A stretch of DNA of 64,000 bases from Thalassotalea algicola (GTDB taxonomy: Bacteria > Pseudomonadota > Gammaproteobacteria > Enterobacterales > Alteromonadaceae): the NCBI RefSeq assembly GCF_012932965.1, contig NZ_JABBXH010000010.1:1-64000 (forward strand). The letters are read 5' to 3'. Of this stretch, positions 35,119-44,577 are shown piece after piece (positions within the stretch are counted from its first letter, which is position 1; each line of letters starts with the position of its first letter). A program made the position numbers and the translations under genes. The notes under the pieces were generated by a model. That model was not told where the DNA came from, did no database searches, and saw nothing but the letters and a program-made list of their open reading frames with translations.

Positions 35119-37245
35119 TGAATTACGGGTATCGGCACTCGGGTTCGACTTAAACCAGTTATCTACCCAGTCTTCAATTTCACTTATGTTGATATTTGGT
35201 GCCATTACGTCACCTTCACCAATTAAGCCGCCCATCAACTGGTAATGATTTAGTGCTTCTTTAGTGTGGATGTTGGTGCCAATAAACGACATTTTCATGG
35301 TTCTTGCTAAACTGATAAGTGAATTAATTATCGCTTTTTCTGCACTCCCTGACTCTGCCTTGCTTAAGACATCGCAAGTGATGTTAAGTTGATCAACAGA
35401 AAGCTTGCGTATATATCTTAACGATTCATAACTACCATCAAAGTCACTTATACAAATACGTACTTCCAGAGACTTTAACTGATCAATCATATGTTTGGCT
35501 CTGTCACAAGCTACTTGCATGACATTTTCACTCATTTGAATAATCAGATAGCGAGCTGAAATATTATATTTGGCAATTTGTAGTTCAATAAAGTCAGCAA
35601 GATCTGGCTCTAATAACTCTTGGCTACTTAAACGAATTCCTATGGGCTGATAAATATTAAGCTTCTTCAGTTCAAATAGCGCCTTAAATGCCTGCACTAA
35701 CATTTTCTTACTTAACGAATGTACTTCGCCACTTTGTTCAGCCACTTCAATAAAGTCATCAAGTTCTAGCAATGAGCCGCTATCACGCCATTTGGCCAAT
35801 AAAGAAAAGCCGCTAATTTGTTTGTTTTCAATATTTATCTGAGGAGCAAGCTGCCAAATAAGACCGTCATTTTGAATATCTTGCTTAAGTCTTTCCATTC
35901 GAAGCAATTGTTGTTCGGTATACAGTGATACTTGATTATTAAATAACGACCATTGAAGATTATTTTTTTCAGCTTCCATTACCGCATCACCAGCGTGCGC
36001 TATAACCTCGTGTAATGATTGACCGTGCTCTGATGTATAAGCGACACCAAAGCACAATTCAAACTTCAACGAAAAGCTTTTAAAACTCATGGCTGGAGGT
36101 ACTGCTATAGTTAATTGCCTGCACAGTTCACTGATCACGGACTCTTTATCATGATCAATTCGATTTAAGTCAATTGCCAACATAAAGTGTAAACTAGGCA
36201 ATCGAGCAAGTTTCGCGGTGACATCTGAAAAATCGAAATTCATTAAGTAATCATGCTGGCTTACTGCTCGTTTAAGACAATAAGCTAATTGTAAAAGTAA
36301 AATATCTGAATTTTGATGCCCTAATACTCGATTCACATGTTCAAAGTTACGTGGCTTTATCACCACTACAGCAAAAGACTGATTGCTGTTTTGCTTAATT
36401 AGTTGTTCAAAGCGCATTATCGCCTGCTGATAAGATGGCAGGTTTGTGGCAGGGTCATGAGTAAACGAAAATAACTGTTCTGGGGTTAACTGTTCATTTC
36501 CATCGACATTTTTATCGTTGATCAGTTGATATACCTGTTGGGTTAAGCCCCAGTTACCATTAACCAATGTCATCATATAACAGGCAATAAAGCTAATGAT
36601 CAGCCAATCTTGCTCTACTCTTGCGTGTAAGTAGAAAAACATCACACCAACAAAAACTCCAAGCACTAGCCATAAGCAAACCGAGCGAACAACTTGCTCT
36701 GGAGCCAATTTTGCTAAAATTGCAATATAAGCCGCGTAAATAAATAGCAAAGCCCCGCCAAAAACAAGCCATATTAAATAAGCATCTATTTGAGGTAATA
36801 GCCATAGCATTGCAATGTTTGCTAATCCAACAACAACTAGTATTTTCTGACCCAGATTAATGGAATTGAAAAATTCACTTTCCTTGTCAAGTAAGTGCAT
36901 TTTCGTTGTCGCAAATGCCCACAGGCCAACTAAAGTAAGCATAATTGTAGATGATGACAGTAAAGCAGGGGCTTGATATTGCGAAAGATATAGTAATGAA
37001 TACAAGAAGCCTAGCGCACTGAGTGTAAGACCAGCAAAATACCACCAAGGATTAGGAATAATTCGGCGAATTAAAACAGACAGCAACAAGATTGGAAGGC
37101 TAAGACCTAAGACAAAGGCAATATTAAAATCGACAAATGAGAATATACTTTCTGAGGCTTGCGCCGAAAAGCTAAAGCCAAAAAAAATAGTAATTAGCGA
37201 GAAGTATTTGCTAAAACACCAACTTCGAGGATTCAAGAATTCCAT
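35104..37245 (-). CDS. Membrane protein with degenerate GGDEF and EAL domains (probable non-catalytic c-di-GMP receptor)
   Basis: 713 residues from ATG 37245; the frame extends to 37368 into the end of hutI, but those residues are not conserved-looking. Eight or so membrane segments come first, then a GGDEF-like fold without the signature, then an EAL-like domain. In the latter EAL is replaced by SLL ([11 protein letters not shown]) and DDFG by SDFD ([15 protein letters not shown]). Metal ligands are missing, so enzymatic activity is improbable. Such relics often bind c-di-GMP or partner proteins. Confidence 0.82.
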   Translation of the reverse strand: MEFLNPRSWCFSKYFSLITIFFGFSFSAQASESIFSFVDFNIAFVLGLSLPILLLSVLIRRIIPNPWWYFAGLTLSALGFLYSLLYLSQYQAPALLSSSTIMLTLVGLWAFATTKMHLLDKESEFFNSINLGQKILVVVGLANIAMLWLLPQIDAYLIWLVFGGALLFIYAAYIAILAKLAPEQVVRSVCLWLVLGVFVGVMFFYLHARVEQDWLIISFIACYMMTLVNGNWGLTQQVYQLINDKNVDGNEQLTPEQLFSFTHDPATNLPSYQQAIMRFEQLIKQNSNQSFAVVVIKPRNFEHVNRVLGHQNSDILLLQLAYCLKRAVSQHDYLMNFDFSDVTAKLARLPSLHFMLAIDLNRIDHDKESVISELCRQLTIAVPPAMSFKSFSLKFELCFGVAYTSEHGQSLHEVIAHAGDAVMEAEKNNLQWSLFNNQVSLYTEQQLLRMERLKQDIQNDGLIWQLAPQINIENKQISGFSLLAKWRDSGSLLELDDFIEVAEQSGEVHSLSKKMLVQAFKALFELKKLNIYQPIGIRLSSQELLEPDLADFIELQIAKYNISARYLIIQMSENVMQVACDRAKHMIDQLKSLEVRICISDFDGSYESLRYIRKLSVDQLNITCDVLSKAESGSAEKAIINSLISLARTMKMSFIGTNIHTKEALNHYQLMGGLIGEGDVMAPNINISEIEDWVDNWFKSNPSADTRNSLLDI

Positions 37246-37345
37246 ATTCTGTCTAATACACCTAAGCCTTGTAGATACTATTAGACTAATCAAAAGTGAG
37301 CAATTTGTACAGCCAGTAAAATTGCTCGTAAAACAAAGTTTTAGA

Positions 37346-38581
37346 CTAAAAAATAGTCTCTTTACCATTGATATATAAAGACTTTAATGGATTTACTCCA
37401 AATTGATAGCACAACTCTGCAGGTTGTTGAATTTGCCACAATGCAATATCGGCATCGTAACCCACTTTTAGTTGCCCCTTAGTGCTTTCTAAACCAAGTG
37501 CCTTAGCACCATGACAAGTTACACCAGCAATAGCTTCTGCTGGCGTCAACCTAAATAACGTACACGCCATATTAAGCATCAGCTGTATAGAGTTTAGCGG
37601 AGAAGAACCGGGGTTTGCGTCTGTGGCGATTGCCATAGGGACATTGTGCTTTCGTAGTAAGTCAATTGGCGGCAATTGAGTTTCTCTTAGAAAGTAAAAT
37701 GCTCCTGGTAACAATACCGCTGTCATGTCACTTTCAGACATAGCTTTAACGCCAGCTTCATCTAAAAACTCTACATGATCTGAAGATAAGGCATTATAGT
37801 TGGCCGCTAGTGCCGTACCTCCCAAATTAGAGAGCTGCTCTGCATGCACCTTTACAGGCAACCCATTTGCTTTAGCCGCCTCAAAGACTGCTCTAGTCTG
37901 ATCTAGATTAAAACCGATACCTTCACAAAATACATCTACCGCATTTGCTAATTTTTGTTCGGCAACTGCGGGCATCATCTCTTGACAAACAAGCGTTATG
38001 TAATCATTGGGCCGATCTTTATATTCTATAGGTAGGGCATGAGCACCAAGAAATGTGCGTTGAATAGTTACTGGCGACAATGTGGCTAATTTACCCGCTG
38101 CTTTTAGCATTTTCAGTTCATTTTCAGTATCTAAACCATAGCCTGATTTTATTTCCAAGGTGCTAACACCTTGGTTATGCAGTGTTTCTAATCGCGGTAA
38201 TGCACTTTTAACTAAATCTTCGAGAGAGGCTTCTTTTGTTGCAGAAACTGTTGACACAATGCCGCCGCCAGCTTTAGCAATCTCTTCATAGCTTTTTCCT
38301 TGCAAGCGCATTTCAAATTCATTCGCGCGATTTCCTCCATAAACTATGTGAGTATGACAATCGACAAGACCAGGAGTCATCCAGCAACCTTGTCCGTCAA
38401 TCACTTCAAGTATGCTCCCGTTGTAATCAGGTAAGTCTGCCATTTGTCCAATCCAAGCTATCTTTCCTTCACTGATCGCTAACGCCGCATCAGTTAATTC
38501 ACCGTAACTATTACTACCATCTGTCATGGTTGCGATATTTATGTTGATAAAAAGAGTATGCCAATTAACCGAATTTCCCAT
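37346..38581 (-). CDS. hutI: Imidazolonepropionase
   Basis: A 411-residue amidohydrolase of histidine degradation (imidazolonepropionate to formiminoglutamate). Metal site HTHIVYGGNRANEFEMRL, then GGGIVSTVSATKEAS, KVHAEQLSN and ATDANPGSSPLNS. It has a good AGGTGGA ribosome-binding site. Divergent from hutC, with two HutC-type palindromes between. The other hut genes (hutH, hutU, hutG) are not in this window. Confidence 0.96.
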   Translation of the reverse strand: MGNSVNWHTLFININIATMTDGSNSYGELTDAALAISEGKIAWIGQMADLPDYNGSILEVIDGQGCWMTPGLVDCHTHIVYGGNRANEFEMRLQGKSYEEIAKAGGGIVSTVSATKEASLEDLVKSALPRLETLHNQGVSTLEIKSGYGLDTENELKMLKAAGKLATLSPVTIQRTFLGAHALPIEYKDRPNDYITLVCQEMMPAVAEQKLANAVDVFCEGIGFNLDQTRAVFEAAKANGLPVKVHAEQLSNLGGTALAANYNALSSDHVEFLDEAGVKAMSESDMTAVLLPGAFYFLRETQLPPIDLLRKHNVPMAIATDANPGSSPLNSIQLMLNMACTLFRLTPAEAIAGVTCHGAKALGLESTKGQLKVGYDADIALWQIQQPAELCYQFGVNPLKSLYINGKETIF

Positions 38582-38670
38582 GGTTCCACCTAACTAATTA
38601 CATGCATCAGAAGTGCTTGTTACACTATAGTTTATTAACCAAATAATGTACTTGATCATGCTTTCACAAT

Positions 38671-38694
38671 CAATAGTTGTATATACAACTATTG
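38671..38694. promoter_or_regulatory. HutC operator 1, perfect 24-bp palindrome
   Basis: A 24-base perfect dyad with core TTGTATATACAA lies between hutI and hutC. This core matches the known gammaproteobacterial HutC consensus. Its centre is 40 bases from that of the second site, close to four helical turns. Confidence 0.85.
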
Positions 38695-38715
38695 GTTTTT
38701 ATTCACTGACATGTG

Positions 38716-38729
38716 ATTGTATATACAAT
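38716..38729. promoter_or_regulatory. HutC operator 2, perfect 14-bp palindrome
   Basis: ATTGTATATACAAT, with the same TGTATATACA core as site 1. It lies 28 bases upstream of the hutC start, fitting autorepression. Confidence 0.8.
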
Positions 38730-38756
38730 AAACATATTCATACGGCGCTTACTATT

Positions 38757-39464
38757 ATGGCATTAACCAAATTTGGCATTATTAAACAGTTTATCTTTAA
38801 TAAAATAGAATCTGGTTACTGGCCACAGCACCACAAAGTTCCCTCAGAGAATGAACTTGCTGAACAATTTAATGTAAGCAGGATGACTGCTCGCCGAGCA
38901 TTGCAAGAACTCACTGAGCAAGGGGTTTTAGTGCGTTCTCAAGGGTCTGGTACCTTCGTCGCTACATTTAAATCGCAATCTTCTTTACTCGAAATCCGTA
39001 ATATTGCAGATGAAGTTCAAGATCGCGGTCATGAATATCAATCTAAGCAGCTAAGACTTGAAGCTATCAACGTAAATGATGAAATTGCCATTTTACTCAG
39101 TTGTAGACCAAGCGATACTGTGTATTATTCTGAAGTGTTGCACTATGAGAACAAGCAACCTATTCAGCTTGAACAACGTTACGTGAATAGCGAATTAGTC
39201 CCTACCTATTTAGCTCAGAACTTTAACCAAATTACGCCTCATGAATATCTTTCGTCCGTCGCACCATTAACTGAAGCAACACATGAAATAGAAGCAGTGA
39301 TTGCAGCACCTGAAGTCTGTCAGTATTTAAACATCAAAGAAACTCAGCCGTGCTTACAAGTAAAACGTCGTACCTGGGCACGCCAAGGGGTGGTTAGTGC
39401 AGCTATTTTGACATCACCTGGCGACAAGTACAGGTTAGGTGGTCATATCATTATTGAACAATAA
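38757..39464 (+). CDS. hutC: Histidine utilisation repressor HutC (GntR family)
   Basis: 235 residues from ATG 38757 (MALTKFGIIKQFIF). The frame is open from 38646, but that would place both operators inside the coding region. GntR winged helix (VPSENELAEQFNVSRMTARRALQEL, about 27-51), then a UTRA effector domain that binds urocanate. Divergent from hutI. Confidence 0.93.
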   Translation: MALTKFGIIKQFIFNKIESGYWPQHHKVPSENELAEQFNVSRMTARRALQELTEQGVLVRSQGSGTFVATFKSQSSLLEIRNIADEVQDRGHEYQSKQLRLEAINVNDEIAILLSCRPSDTVYYSEVLHYENKQPIQLEQRYVNSELVPTYLAQNFNQITPHEYLSSVAPLTEATHEIEAVIAAPEVCQYLNIKETQPCLQVKRRTWARQGVVSAAILTSPGDKYRLGGHIIIEQ

Positions 39465-39560
39465 CAAGCCTTTCATTAGCAAATAAAAGGATGTTCAAAC
39501 AAACTTCTTCCGTATTTAGCTTATAGCAAGATTAATCTGTAAGCCTTTAATAATATAGTC

Positions 39561-39587
39561 TGTCGTAAATTTGTCGCTATAATGTCG
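39561..39587 (+). promoter_or_regulatory. Three 11-bp-phased TGTCG repeats around a TATAAT element
   Basis: TGTCG starts at 39561, 39572 and 39583, each 11 bases apart. A consensus -10 TATAAT (39578-39583) lies between the second and third copies. The site is 80 bases upstream of an HTH protein and looks like its autoregulatory operator; no clear -35 is visible. Confidence 0.55.
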
Positions 39588-39666
39588 TAAGGATATTCTT
39601 TCTTTTTTTTCTACCAGCGCTCATTCTGCATTTGGAAATTGACGTTGCTTAATTGGAGTCTTATTA

Positions 39667-40380
39667 ATGCAAATTTCACCGGAAAAAATAAAATACTTCC
39701 GTAAAGATAATGGTTGGTCGCAAGAAGTGTTAGCTAAAGCATCAGGTCTTAGCTTACGCACAATTCAACGAGTAGAAAAAGATGGTAACGCTTCATCTGA
39801 AACGCAACTTGCTTTGGCTGCCGCATTAAATAAAACAACGAAAGAGTTATTTCATACTTCCGAACAAATTGAAGTTTTTTGGAAATGGAGAAATATTATG
39901 CAGAACCTTATCGCAATACTTATCGTCGCTGGAGCAATAATTATGCTACTAATGTTAGGTGGTGACCTAGGCATGTTTGCCGACTTCTACGGCGCATTGT
40001 TTTTATTATTATTCATGTACGCGTGCAGTGTTATTGCTTTTGGCTCACACGGTCTAGTTAAATCGATATCAGGATTAAAGTATTTGTTTTCGAGTGAAGT
40101 TACCCCAACAAGTAACACCAAACATCTCACTTATATTTATAAGAAACAAATAAGTTTTATATATGCCGGTGCATTGATAGCGTTTGCCGTAGGTAGTGTT
40201 TCTATACTATCTAACCAGGCTAGCATAACCTCAGTTGCCCACTTTAACGCAGCATGGGCAGTGAATATTTTGATTGTTTTCTACGCGGCGGTTGCCGCTG
40301 AAGGTGTGTTACGTCCGCTTACAGCAAAGTTGGAATCAGCAAAACTAACGGTAGAACTAACTCAAAATAGCGATGAGTAA
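39667..40380 (+). CDS. XRE-type HTH protein fused to a four-span MotA-like membrane domain
   Basis: A 237-residue protein. Residues 1-64 are a Cro/C1-type HTH (KIKYFRKDNGWSQEVLAKAS, LSLRTIQRVEKDG). Four membrane spans follow (about 79-97, 104-126, 162-180, 193-215). The membrane part recalls MotA: LGGDLGMFADFYGALFLL after span 1, and in the last span FYAAVAAEGVLRPLTAKLE, close to the MotA pattern LYGALLANLVFLPLAxKL. A DNA-binding domain tied to a channel-like membrane module suggests a membrane-state sensor (inference). The assignment to MotA/ExbB is by eye only. Confidence 0.72.
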   Translation: MQISPEKIKYFRKDNGWSQEVLAKASGLSLRTIQRVEKDGNASSETQLALAAALNKTTKELFHTSEQIEVFWKWRNIMQNLIAILIVAGAIIMLLMLGGDLGMFADFYGALFLLLFMYACSVIAFGSHGLVKSISGLKYLFSSEVTPTSNTKHLTYIYKKQISFIYAGALIAFAVGSVSILSNQASITSVAHFNAAWAVNILIVFYAAVAAEGVLRPLTAKLESAKLTVELTQNSDE

Positions 40381-40383
40381 CGA

Positions 40384-40680
40384 CTAACTTATTAATAAAT
40401 AACCTATCGAACTAGCCATTGCTATAGACGCAGCAATAAGTAATGGCTCTCTTACTGAAAAGCGCCCCGCTTTATAAGCTTTTCTAAATTCTTCTGCCAT
40501 AATCAAACTTAATAAACTGACAAACGCTATAAGCAAATGCACAGAAATAGTTAGCAGTTCACTATTTTCTTTTGGAAGAAATACTAACCCTGAATGATTA
40601 ACGAACATAAAATCAAGCAAGGTAACATGCAGTAGAATAATAAAGAAAAATAAAGAGCGGGTAAAACTGCGAATTTTCAT
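40384..40680 (-). CDS. Small membrane protein, unknown function
   Basis: 98 residues with three hydrophobic segments (about 9-30, 42-63, 78-97) and a basic N-terminus. No family recognised. It is convergent with the HTH-MotA-like gene, ending only 3 bases from it, and stands alone on its strand. Confidence 0.65.
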   Translation of the reverse strand: MKIRSFTRSLFFFIILLHVTLLDFMFVNHSGLVFLPKENSELLTISVHLLIAFVSLLSLIMAEEFRKAYKAGRFSVREPLLIAASIAMASSIGYLLIS

Positions 40681-40751
40681 TTCGTTACTATGTGGTTTCA
40701 GTGTTTTAAAGTAATTGGCTTAACAATTATAACAGAGTTATTTTTACAAAT

Positions 40752-41576
40752 TTATGTTGTTTGTAACCAAGTAATAAGATCAGGGTATTCAAACGACAAG
40801 CCTGCTTGCTTTATTTTATCATTTTTTACTACGCGCAATGCACTTTCTTGCTGCTCATTAAATTGAGGTAATTCTAGCGACTGTTGCTGGCAAGCCAATG
40901 TATAAAACTGTTCTCTACTAGGGTGAGTATCACTAACCACATTGTATATACCAGTTAAGCTAGTGTCAGATAACATTAAGTTAATTGCAGCTAAGACATC
41001 ATTTAGATGCACTAAATTTGTCGGTGTATTTGCATTTGCTAAATTCGTTTTTCCTGCCATAAACCTTGCTGGGTGACGTTTAGGGCCCACCAAACCTGCA
41101 AGTCTTAAAACGGCGCCTCGAGTATTAGCGTTCAACACAATGTGCTCAGCTTGATGTAATAGCCCCACTTTTTGTTCCGTAATCGCTAATCGCGTTGTTT
41201 CGTCTACCTCGCCTACTAGGCCGTTATATACCCCAGAACTACTTAATAAAATAATGTTTTCAACGCCATGTTGCTCTGCATTAGCGACTAGCTGTGCTAC
41301 TTTTTCAGGATAGTTTGTTTCCCCGCGTTTAAACCTTGGCGTAATGCTGATCATTAATGTATCAACACCACTTAACCATTCAAATGCTTGCGACTGACTT
41401 TCGGGTAACAACAACTTTTGCGCAATACAACCAAGTGACCTGAGTTCAGATAGCTTTTCATCTGACGTTGTCGTAGCGGTTACTTTAATATGCTGAGAAA
41501 CCAACTGATCAGCCAGTGCTCGTCCAACCCATCCACAACCGACAATAGCAATATGTTTATTATCCAAATTATTCAT
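40752..41576 (-). CDS. NAD(P)-binding SDR-type epimerase/dehydrogenase (YeeZ-like)
   Basis: A 274-residue Rossmann protein. The dinucleotide-binding loop is IAIVGCGWVGRALADQL at residues 8-24. Extended-SDR features follow: ILLSSSGVYNG, where Tyr occupies the catalytic position, and LAGLVGPKRHPARF. It resembles E. coli YeeZ and other NAD-dependent epimerases of unknown substrate. Its start overlaps the upstream NTF2-like gene by 8 bases, so they are translationally coupled. Confidence 0.83.
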   Translation of the reverse strand: MNNLDNKHIAIVGCGWVGRALADQLVSQHIKVTATTTSDEKLSELRSLGCIAQKLLLPESQSQAFEWLSGVDTLMISITPRFKRGETNYPEKVAQLVANAEQHGVENIILLSSSGVYNGLVGEVDETTRLAITEQKVGLLHQAEHIVLNANTRGAVLRLAGLVGPKRHPARFMAGKTNLANANTPTNLVHLNDVLAAINLMLSDTSLTGIYNVVSDTHPSREQFYTLACQQQSLELPQFNEQQESALRVVKNDKIKQAGLSFEYPDLITWLQTT

Positions 41577-42048
41577 TGATATTAACCTTCTGCGCAGATT
41601 CAGCGATAAGTTTGACTACAGATTTAGCAATACTATTAGGAATGGGGATAGACAAACTATATTGCACTATCTGCCAACGCTCTTGTGCAAAAATAACCAC
41701 ACCTGTTCCGCGGCACACCCCATAACTTGAATTATTCAGCAACTCATCAAAATATGCGGTTTTACCATCGGCTAACAGCGTTAAATTACGGTCAAATGGT
41801 TGATACTCCCAACCAATGCCTTTGTCAAAATATGGCTGAACAAATGATGCAAAAGCTTTTTTTGTCCAGCGCTCACTGGCATCAGTTCCTATAAAAACAC
41901 TCTCATTCGCCATAGCGCCTAAATAGCCATCAAAGTCAGCTTTCGCTGCAGCTTGATGATAATTATCTAACACCGTATTAATGGCGTCATTAGCTATTGC
42001 GTTAGCAGATAGCCAAAAAAACAAACATAGTGTGAGTAACTTGTTCAA
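41569..42048 (-). CDS. Exported NTF2-like (SnoaL/DUF4440-type) protein
   Basis: A 159-residue protein with a signal peptide (about 1-19, ending ANAIA) and an NTF2-like cone fold: INTVLDNYHQAAAKADFDGYLGAM, then FIGTDASERWTKKAFASFVQPYF, a typical DUF4440/SnoaL-like-3 pattern. A ligand-binding or hydrolase role is possible; nothing indicates a substrate. Middle gene of a three-gene minus-strand operon. Confidence 0.78.
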   Translation of the reverse strand: MNKLLTLCLFFWLSANAIANDAINTVLDNYHQAAAKADFDGYLGAMANESVFIGTDASERWTKKAFASFVQPYFDKGIGWEYQPFDRNLTLLADGKTAYFDELLNNSSYGVCRGTGVVIFAQERWQIVQYSLSIPIPNSIAKSVVKLIAESAQKVNINE

Positions 42049-42051
42049 TGT

Positions 42052-42948
42052 TTAATCCTTTGCTGCAATTACAGCATATTGACCAATGAATTTAGCCGCG
42101 ACCTTGTCACCACTTAAAATATGAACTTCGACGCGGATTCGTGCTTTGCCTTTTTGGGAAAGAGTGGTGATATCGCCTTCGGTTAGCGCAACGTTAGTAA
42201 ACCCAACGCCAGCACCGGCAACTGGTGCTAAATATTTTATTTCAGCATTCGCTAAAACAATATCGCCTTCAAGTTTATTTTCGGCTAACAAAAAATAAAC
42301 CCACCCCCAGCCGGTTAGCGTTGCTTGTGTATATATGCTGCCAGCGAACATCGTATTGTGAAGGTTTTTATTGAACGCTAAATCACTGCTAGTAAAAAGC
42401 TGCTCACCATTAAAGTAATTCACCTTCATATTCATAGCGGCGCTCATTGGAATGGTATTGTGCCATGTACAGGTTAACGCTTGGCTTAACAATGTTTTAT
42501 TGTCGTCTAAAGTATTTAGCGACTTAGTCATTAAAAAGTGTTGTATTTCACCATAAAGTACATGCGACTTCTCAGCCAACTGATACCCTAGCCTTTGATA
42601 AAATACCAAAGCAACTTCTCGCGCATTAAGCGTGATTTGAGTTACGCCATGTTTAACAGCTTCCTGTTCTAATGACTGAATAACTAATTTACCTAGGCCT
42701 TGTCCTTGATATTGTTCGTCAACTGCCATGTAACGTATTTGCGCTTGATTTTGCGAGGTTTTATGTAAACGTCCAACAGCAATAATTTGCCCTTGCTCAT
42801 TTTCAATAAACCTATGGATAGCTTGATTTTCAAGATCATCAATTTCACTGCCTATAGGTTGTTGCCAAGGTGCACGAAGCCATTGCCACCGAAATTGATA
42901 GTAACGTTTAAAATCTGCTTTGTTTTCAGGTGCTTTAACTTGATACAT
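42052..42948 (-). CDS. GNAT acetyltransferase fused to a YiiD-type hotdog thioesterase domain
   Basis: A 298-residue fusion. Residues 1-145 are a GNAT domain (QIRYMAVDEQYQGQGLGKLVIQSLE acetyl-CoA loop; LNAREVALVFYQRLGY). Residues 150-298 form a hotdog domain like the C-terminus of E. coli YiiD (NLHNTMFAGSIYTQATLTGWGWVYFLL). The same domain order as YiiD supports orthology. It may act on acyl-CoA or acyl-ACP (inference from related proteins tied to fatty acid initiation). First gene of the operon with the two downstream genes. Confidence 0.85.
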   Translation of the reverse strand: MYQVKAPENKADFKRYYQFRWQWLRAPWQQPIGSEIDDLENQAIHRFIENEQGQIIAVGRLHKTSQNQAQIRYMAVDEQYQGQGLGKLVIQSLEQEAVKHGVTQITLNAREVALVFYQRLGYQLAEKSHVLYGEIQHFLMTKSLNTLDDNKTLLSQALTCTWHNTIPMSAAMNMKVNYFNGEQLFTSSDLAFNKNLHNTMFAGSIYTQATLTGWGWVYFLLAENKLEGDIVLANAEIKYLAPVAGAGVGFTNVALTEGDITTLSQKGKARIRVEVHILSGDKVAAKFIGQYAVIAAKD

Positions 42949-42991
42949 TCGCTATGCTTACTTTATAACAATAAATTTGAATTAGTAGTTA

Positions 42992-43741
42992 ATGCCACTT
43001 AGTCGACACTTTAATCAAGGCCGCTTACTGTATTTTACTCAAGGTGCAGATGCAATCAGTGTTTATGAAAATGATCATATGCGCTGGCTAGCTTTTGATG
43101 ATGTCGTGCAAAGTGCTGTACGGCTTAAAAAACCACACCAACTTACTTTTCCCCATCAGTGGGCACTGTTAATGCCTTTGTTATCTTTTACGCCTAGCAA
43201 TATTGTCGAGCTGGGCCTTGGTGCTGGTAATCATATTTTATTTAGTCAATGGCTAACTGCTGATATCAATCACAAGGTAATTGAAGCAAACCCTAACGTT
43301 ATTGATATTGCCCTGCGCTACTTTCCCATAAGTGACGTTAAAGAAAACTTAGTATTAAACGACGCAAAACAATGGTTGGTCAATGAAAAGACATTAAGTG
43401 ATGACTGGTATATTTTCGATATTTATCAAAAAGCTAAGTTTCATGATACGTCTTACAATGAATTACTCAAACAATTTATTGACTACTTACCTTACGGCAG
43501 TATTTTGTCGATTAATTTTCCAGAAGTTACTCAGAAGGAACTCATGTTTTGGCTCGCAATCGCAGGGCAGAAAAAGTCGCATAAGTTACAATGCTACACC
43601 GTACCTCGCTATAAAAATATTGTTCTTCACCTAATCCCAACATCACCTAATAATAGCCTGCAGCAAAAATCACACTTGCCTAATCGGCTACAGCACTACT
43701 GGCGGCGATATCAACTTCAGTTTGGCCTAGTTGCAAGTTAA
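42992..43741 (+). CDS. Spermidine-synthase-like methyltransferase-fold protein
   Basis: A 249-residue protein with the SpeE-like fold core: IVELGLGAGNHILF (SAM/dcSAM loop, about 72-85), VIEANPNVIDIALRYF and DWYIFDIYQ. It lacks the full N-terminal beta domain of true spermidine synthase and several substrate residues, so it is more likely a relative acting on another substrate. Divergent from the GNAT-hotdog operon with 43 bases between starts. Confidence 0.72.
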   Translation: MPLSRHFNQGRLLYFTQGADAISVYENDHMRWLAFDDVVQSAVRLKKPHQLTFPHQWALLMPLLSFTPSNIVELGLGAGNHILFSQWLTADINHKVIEANPNVIDIALRYFPISDVKENLVLNDAKQWLVNEKTLSDDWYIFDIYQKAKFHDTSYNELLKQFIDYLPYGSILSINFPEVTQKELMFWLAIAGQKKSHKLQCYTVPRYKNIVLHLIPTSPNNSLQQKSHLPNRLQHYWRRYQLQFGLVAS

Positions 43742-43882
43742 ACACGCTCTACAAAGGCTTTTTGACAAATGATAAAGCATTGGTTCTCAATCCAACGCAT
43801 GGTAACTAACTTAACTAGTTAATTGCAGGCGATAACTGTGCAGGTAGTTAATCAAATAATGTATTCGGTTTAAGGAAAAGAA

Positions 43883-44455
43883 ATGAACAAAATCGCTTTT
43901 TTTTGTATGTTGACCTTATTTCACGGGTTAGTGTTTTCGACAACGTTACTAGCAAAGCAAGTACCTGAGGAAGAGCGTATTCCTGTCGATATTCGTCGTA
44001 CTACATTTATCGTGAATGATGCGGAAAAATCATTAAAACTTTATAGAGATGCATTGGGCCTAAAGGTAATTTACGATCAAATGATCGAATCTCCTATGTC
44101 AAATGGCGAGACAAGAAAACGTCGTTTAGTTTTACTTCGCGCTAACGATGATTTTATTGGCGCTATTGGCATACTCGAATACATTAACCCGCTGAAACCT
44201 CAGCGTAACGAAACCTTTAGTGAGCCTGTACCTGGCGACCCAATTATTGTGATTAATGCCAAAGATTTAGACAAGCGCTGGCCAACTATTGAAAAATCAC
44301 CCGGAGTAAAAGTCATTGACGCCCCCGATGTAGTGCACTACCCACGCGCAAATGGTGGAAAAATAGCGGTAAATGTTTCAATGATCAGAGACCCTGACGG
44401 CTATTGGCTAGAAATAAATCAACTACTTGATAAACCTGCCAGTGACAAAGATTAA
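43883..44455 (+). CDS. Exported VOC (glyoxalase-like) protein
   Basis: A 190-residue protein with a signal peptide (about 1-24, ending TLLAKQ). A VOC domain follows: DIRRTTFIVNDAEKSLKLYRDALGLKVIYDQ and MIRDPDGYWLEINQLL, with the C-terminal Glu metal ligand. Export of VOC proteins is less usual, and a periplasmic binding or detoxification role is possible. Single gene with its own terminator. Confidence 0.82.
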   Translation: MNKIAFFCMLTLFHGLVFSTTLLAKQVPEEERIPVDIRRTTFIVNDAEKSLKLYRDALGLKVIYDQMIESPMSNGETRKRRLVLLRANDDFIGAIGILEYINPLKPQRNETFSEPVPGDPIIVINAKDLDKRWPTIEKSPGVKVIDAPDVVHYPRANGGKIAVNVSMIRDPDGYWLEINQLLDKPASDKD

Positions 44456-44483
44456 TTAGCTCCCATTAAACATACAAATTGAC

Positions 44484-44516
44484 AAAAACACCGTCATAGC
44501 TATAGACGGTGTTTTT
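44484..44516 (+). terminator. Bidirectional terminator between the VOC gene and the hybrid kinase gene
   Basis: A 12-bp perfect stem (AAAAACACCGTC / GACGGTGTTTTT) with loop ATAGCTATA. A- and T-runs on the two sides allow use from both convergent genes. Confidence 0.85.
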
Positions 44517-44577
44517 ATGCTTAATGCCAAAAATTACTATAATGTCAGAATTTTTTGGCTAATACTGTTTGCCACTT

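Noticed and set aside
35104-37368. Start of the degenerate EAL protein at 37368
   Set aside because: This would overlap hutI by 23 bases and add a cysteine-rich tail unlike a membrane protein N-terminus. The ATG at 37245 is preferred.
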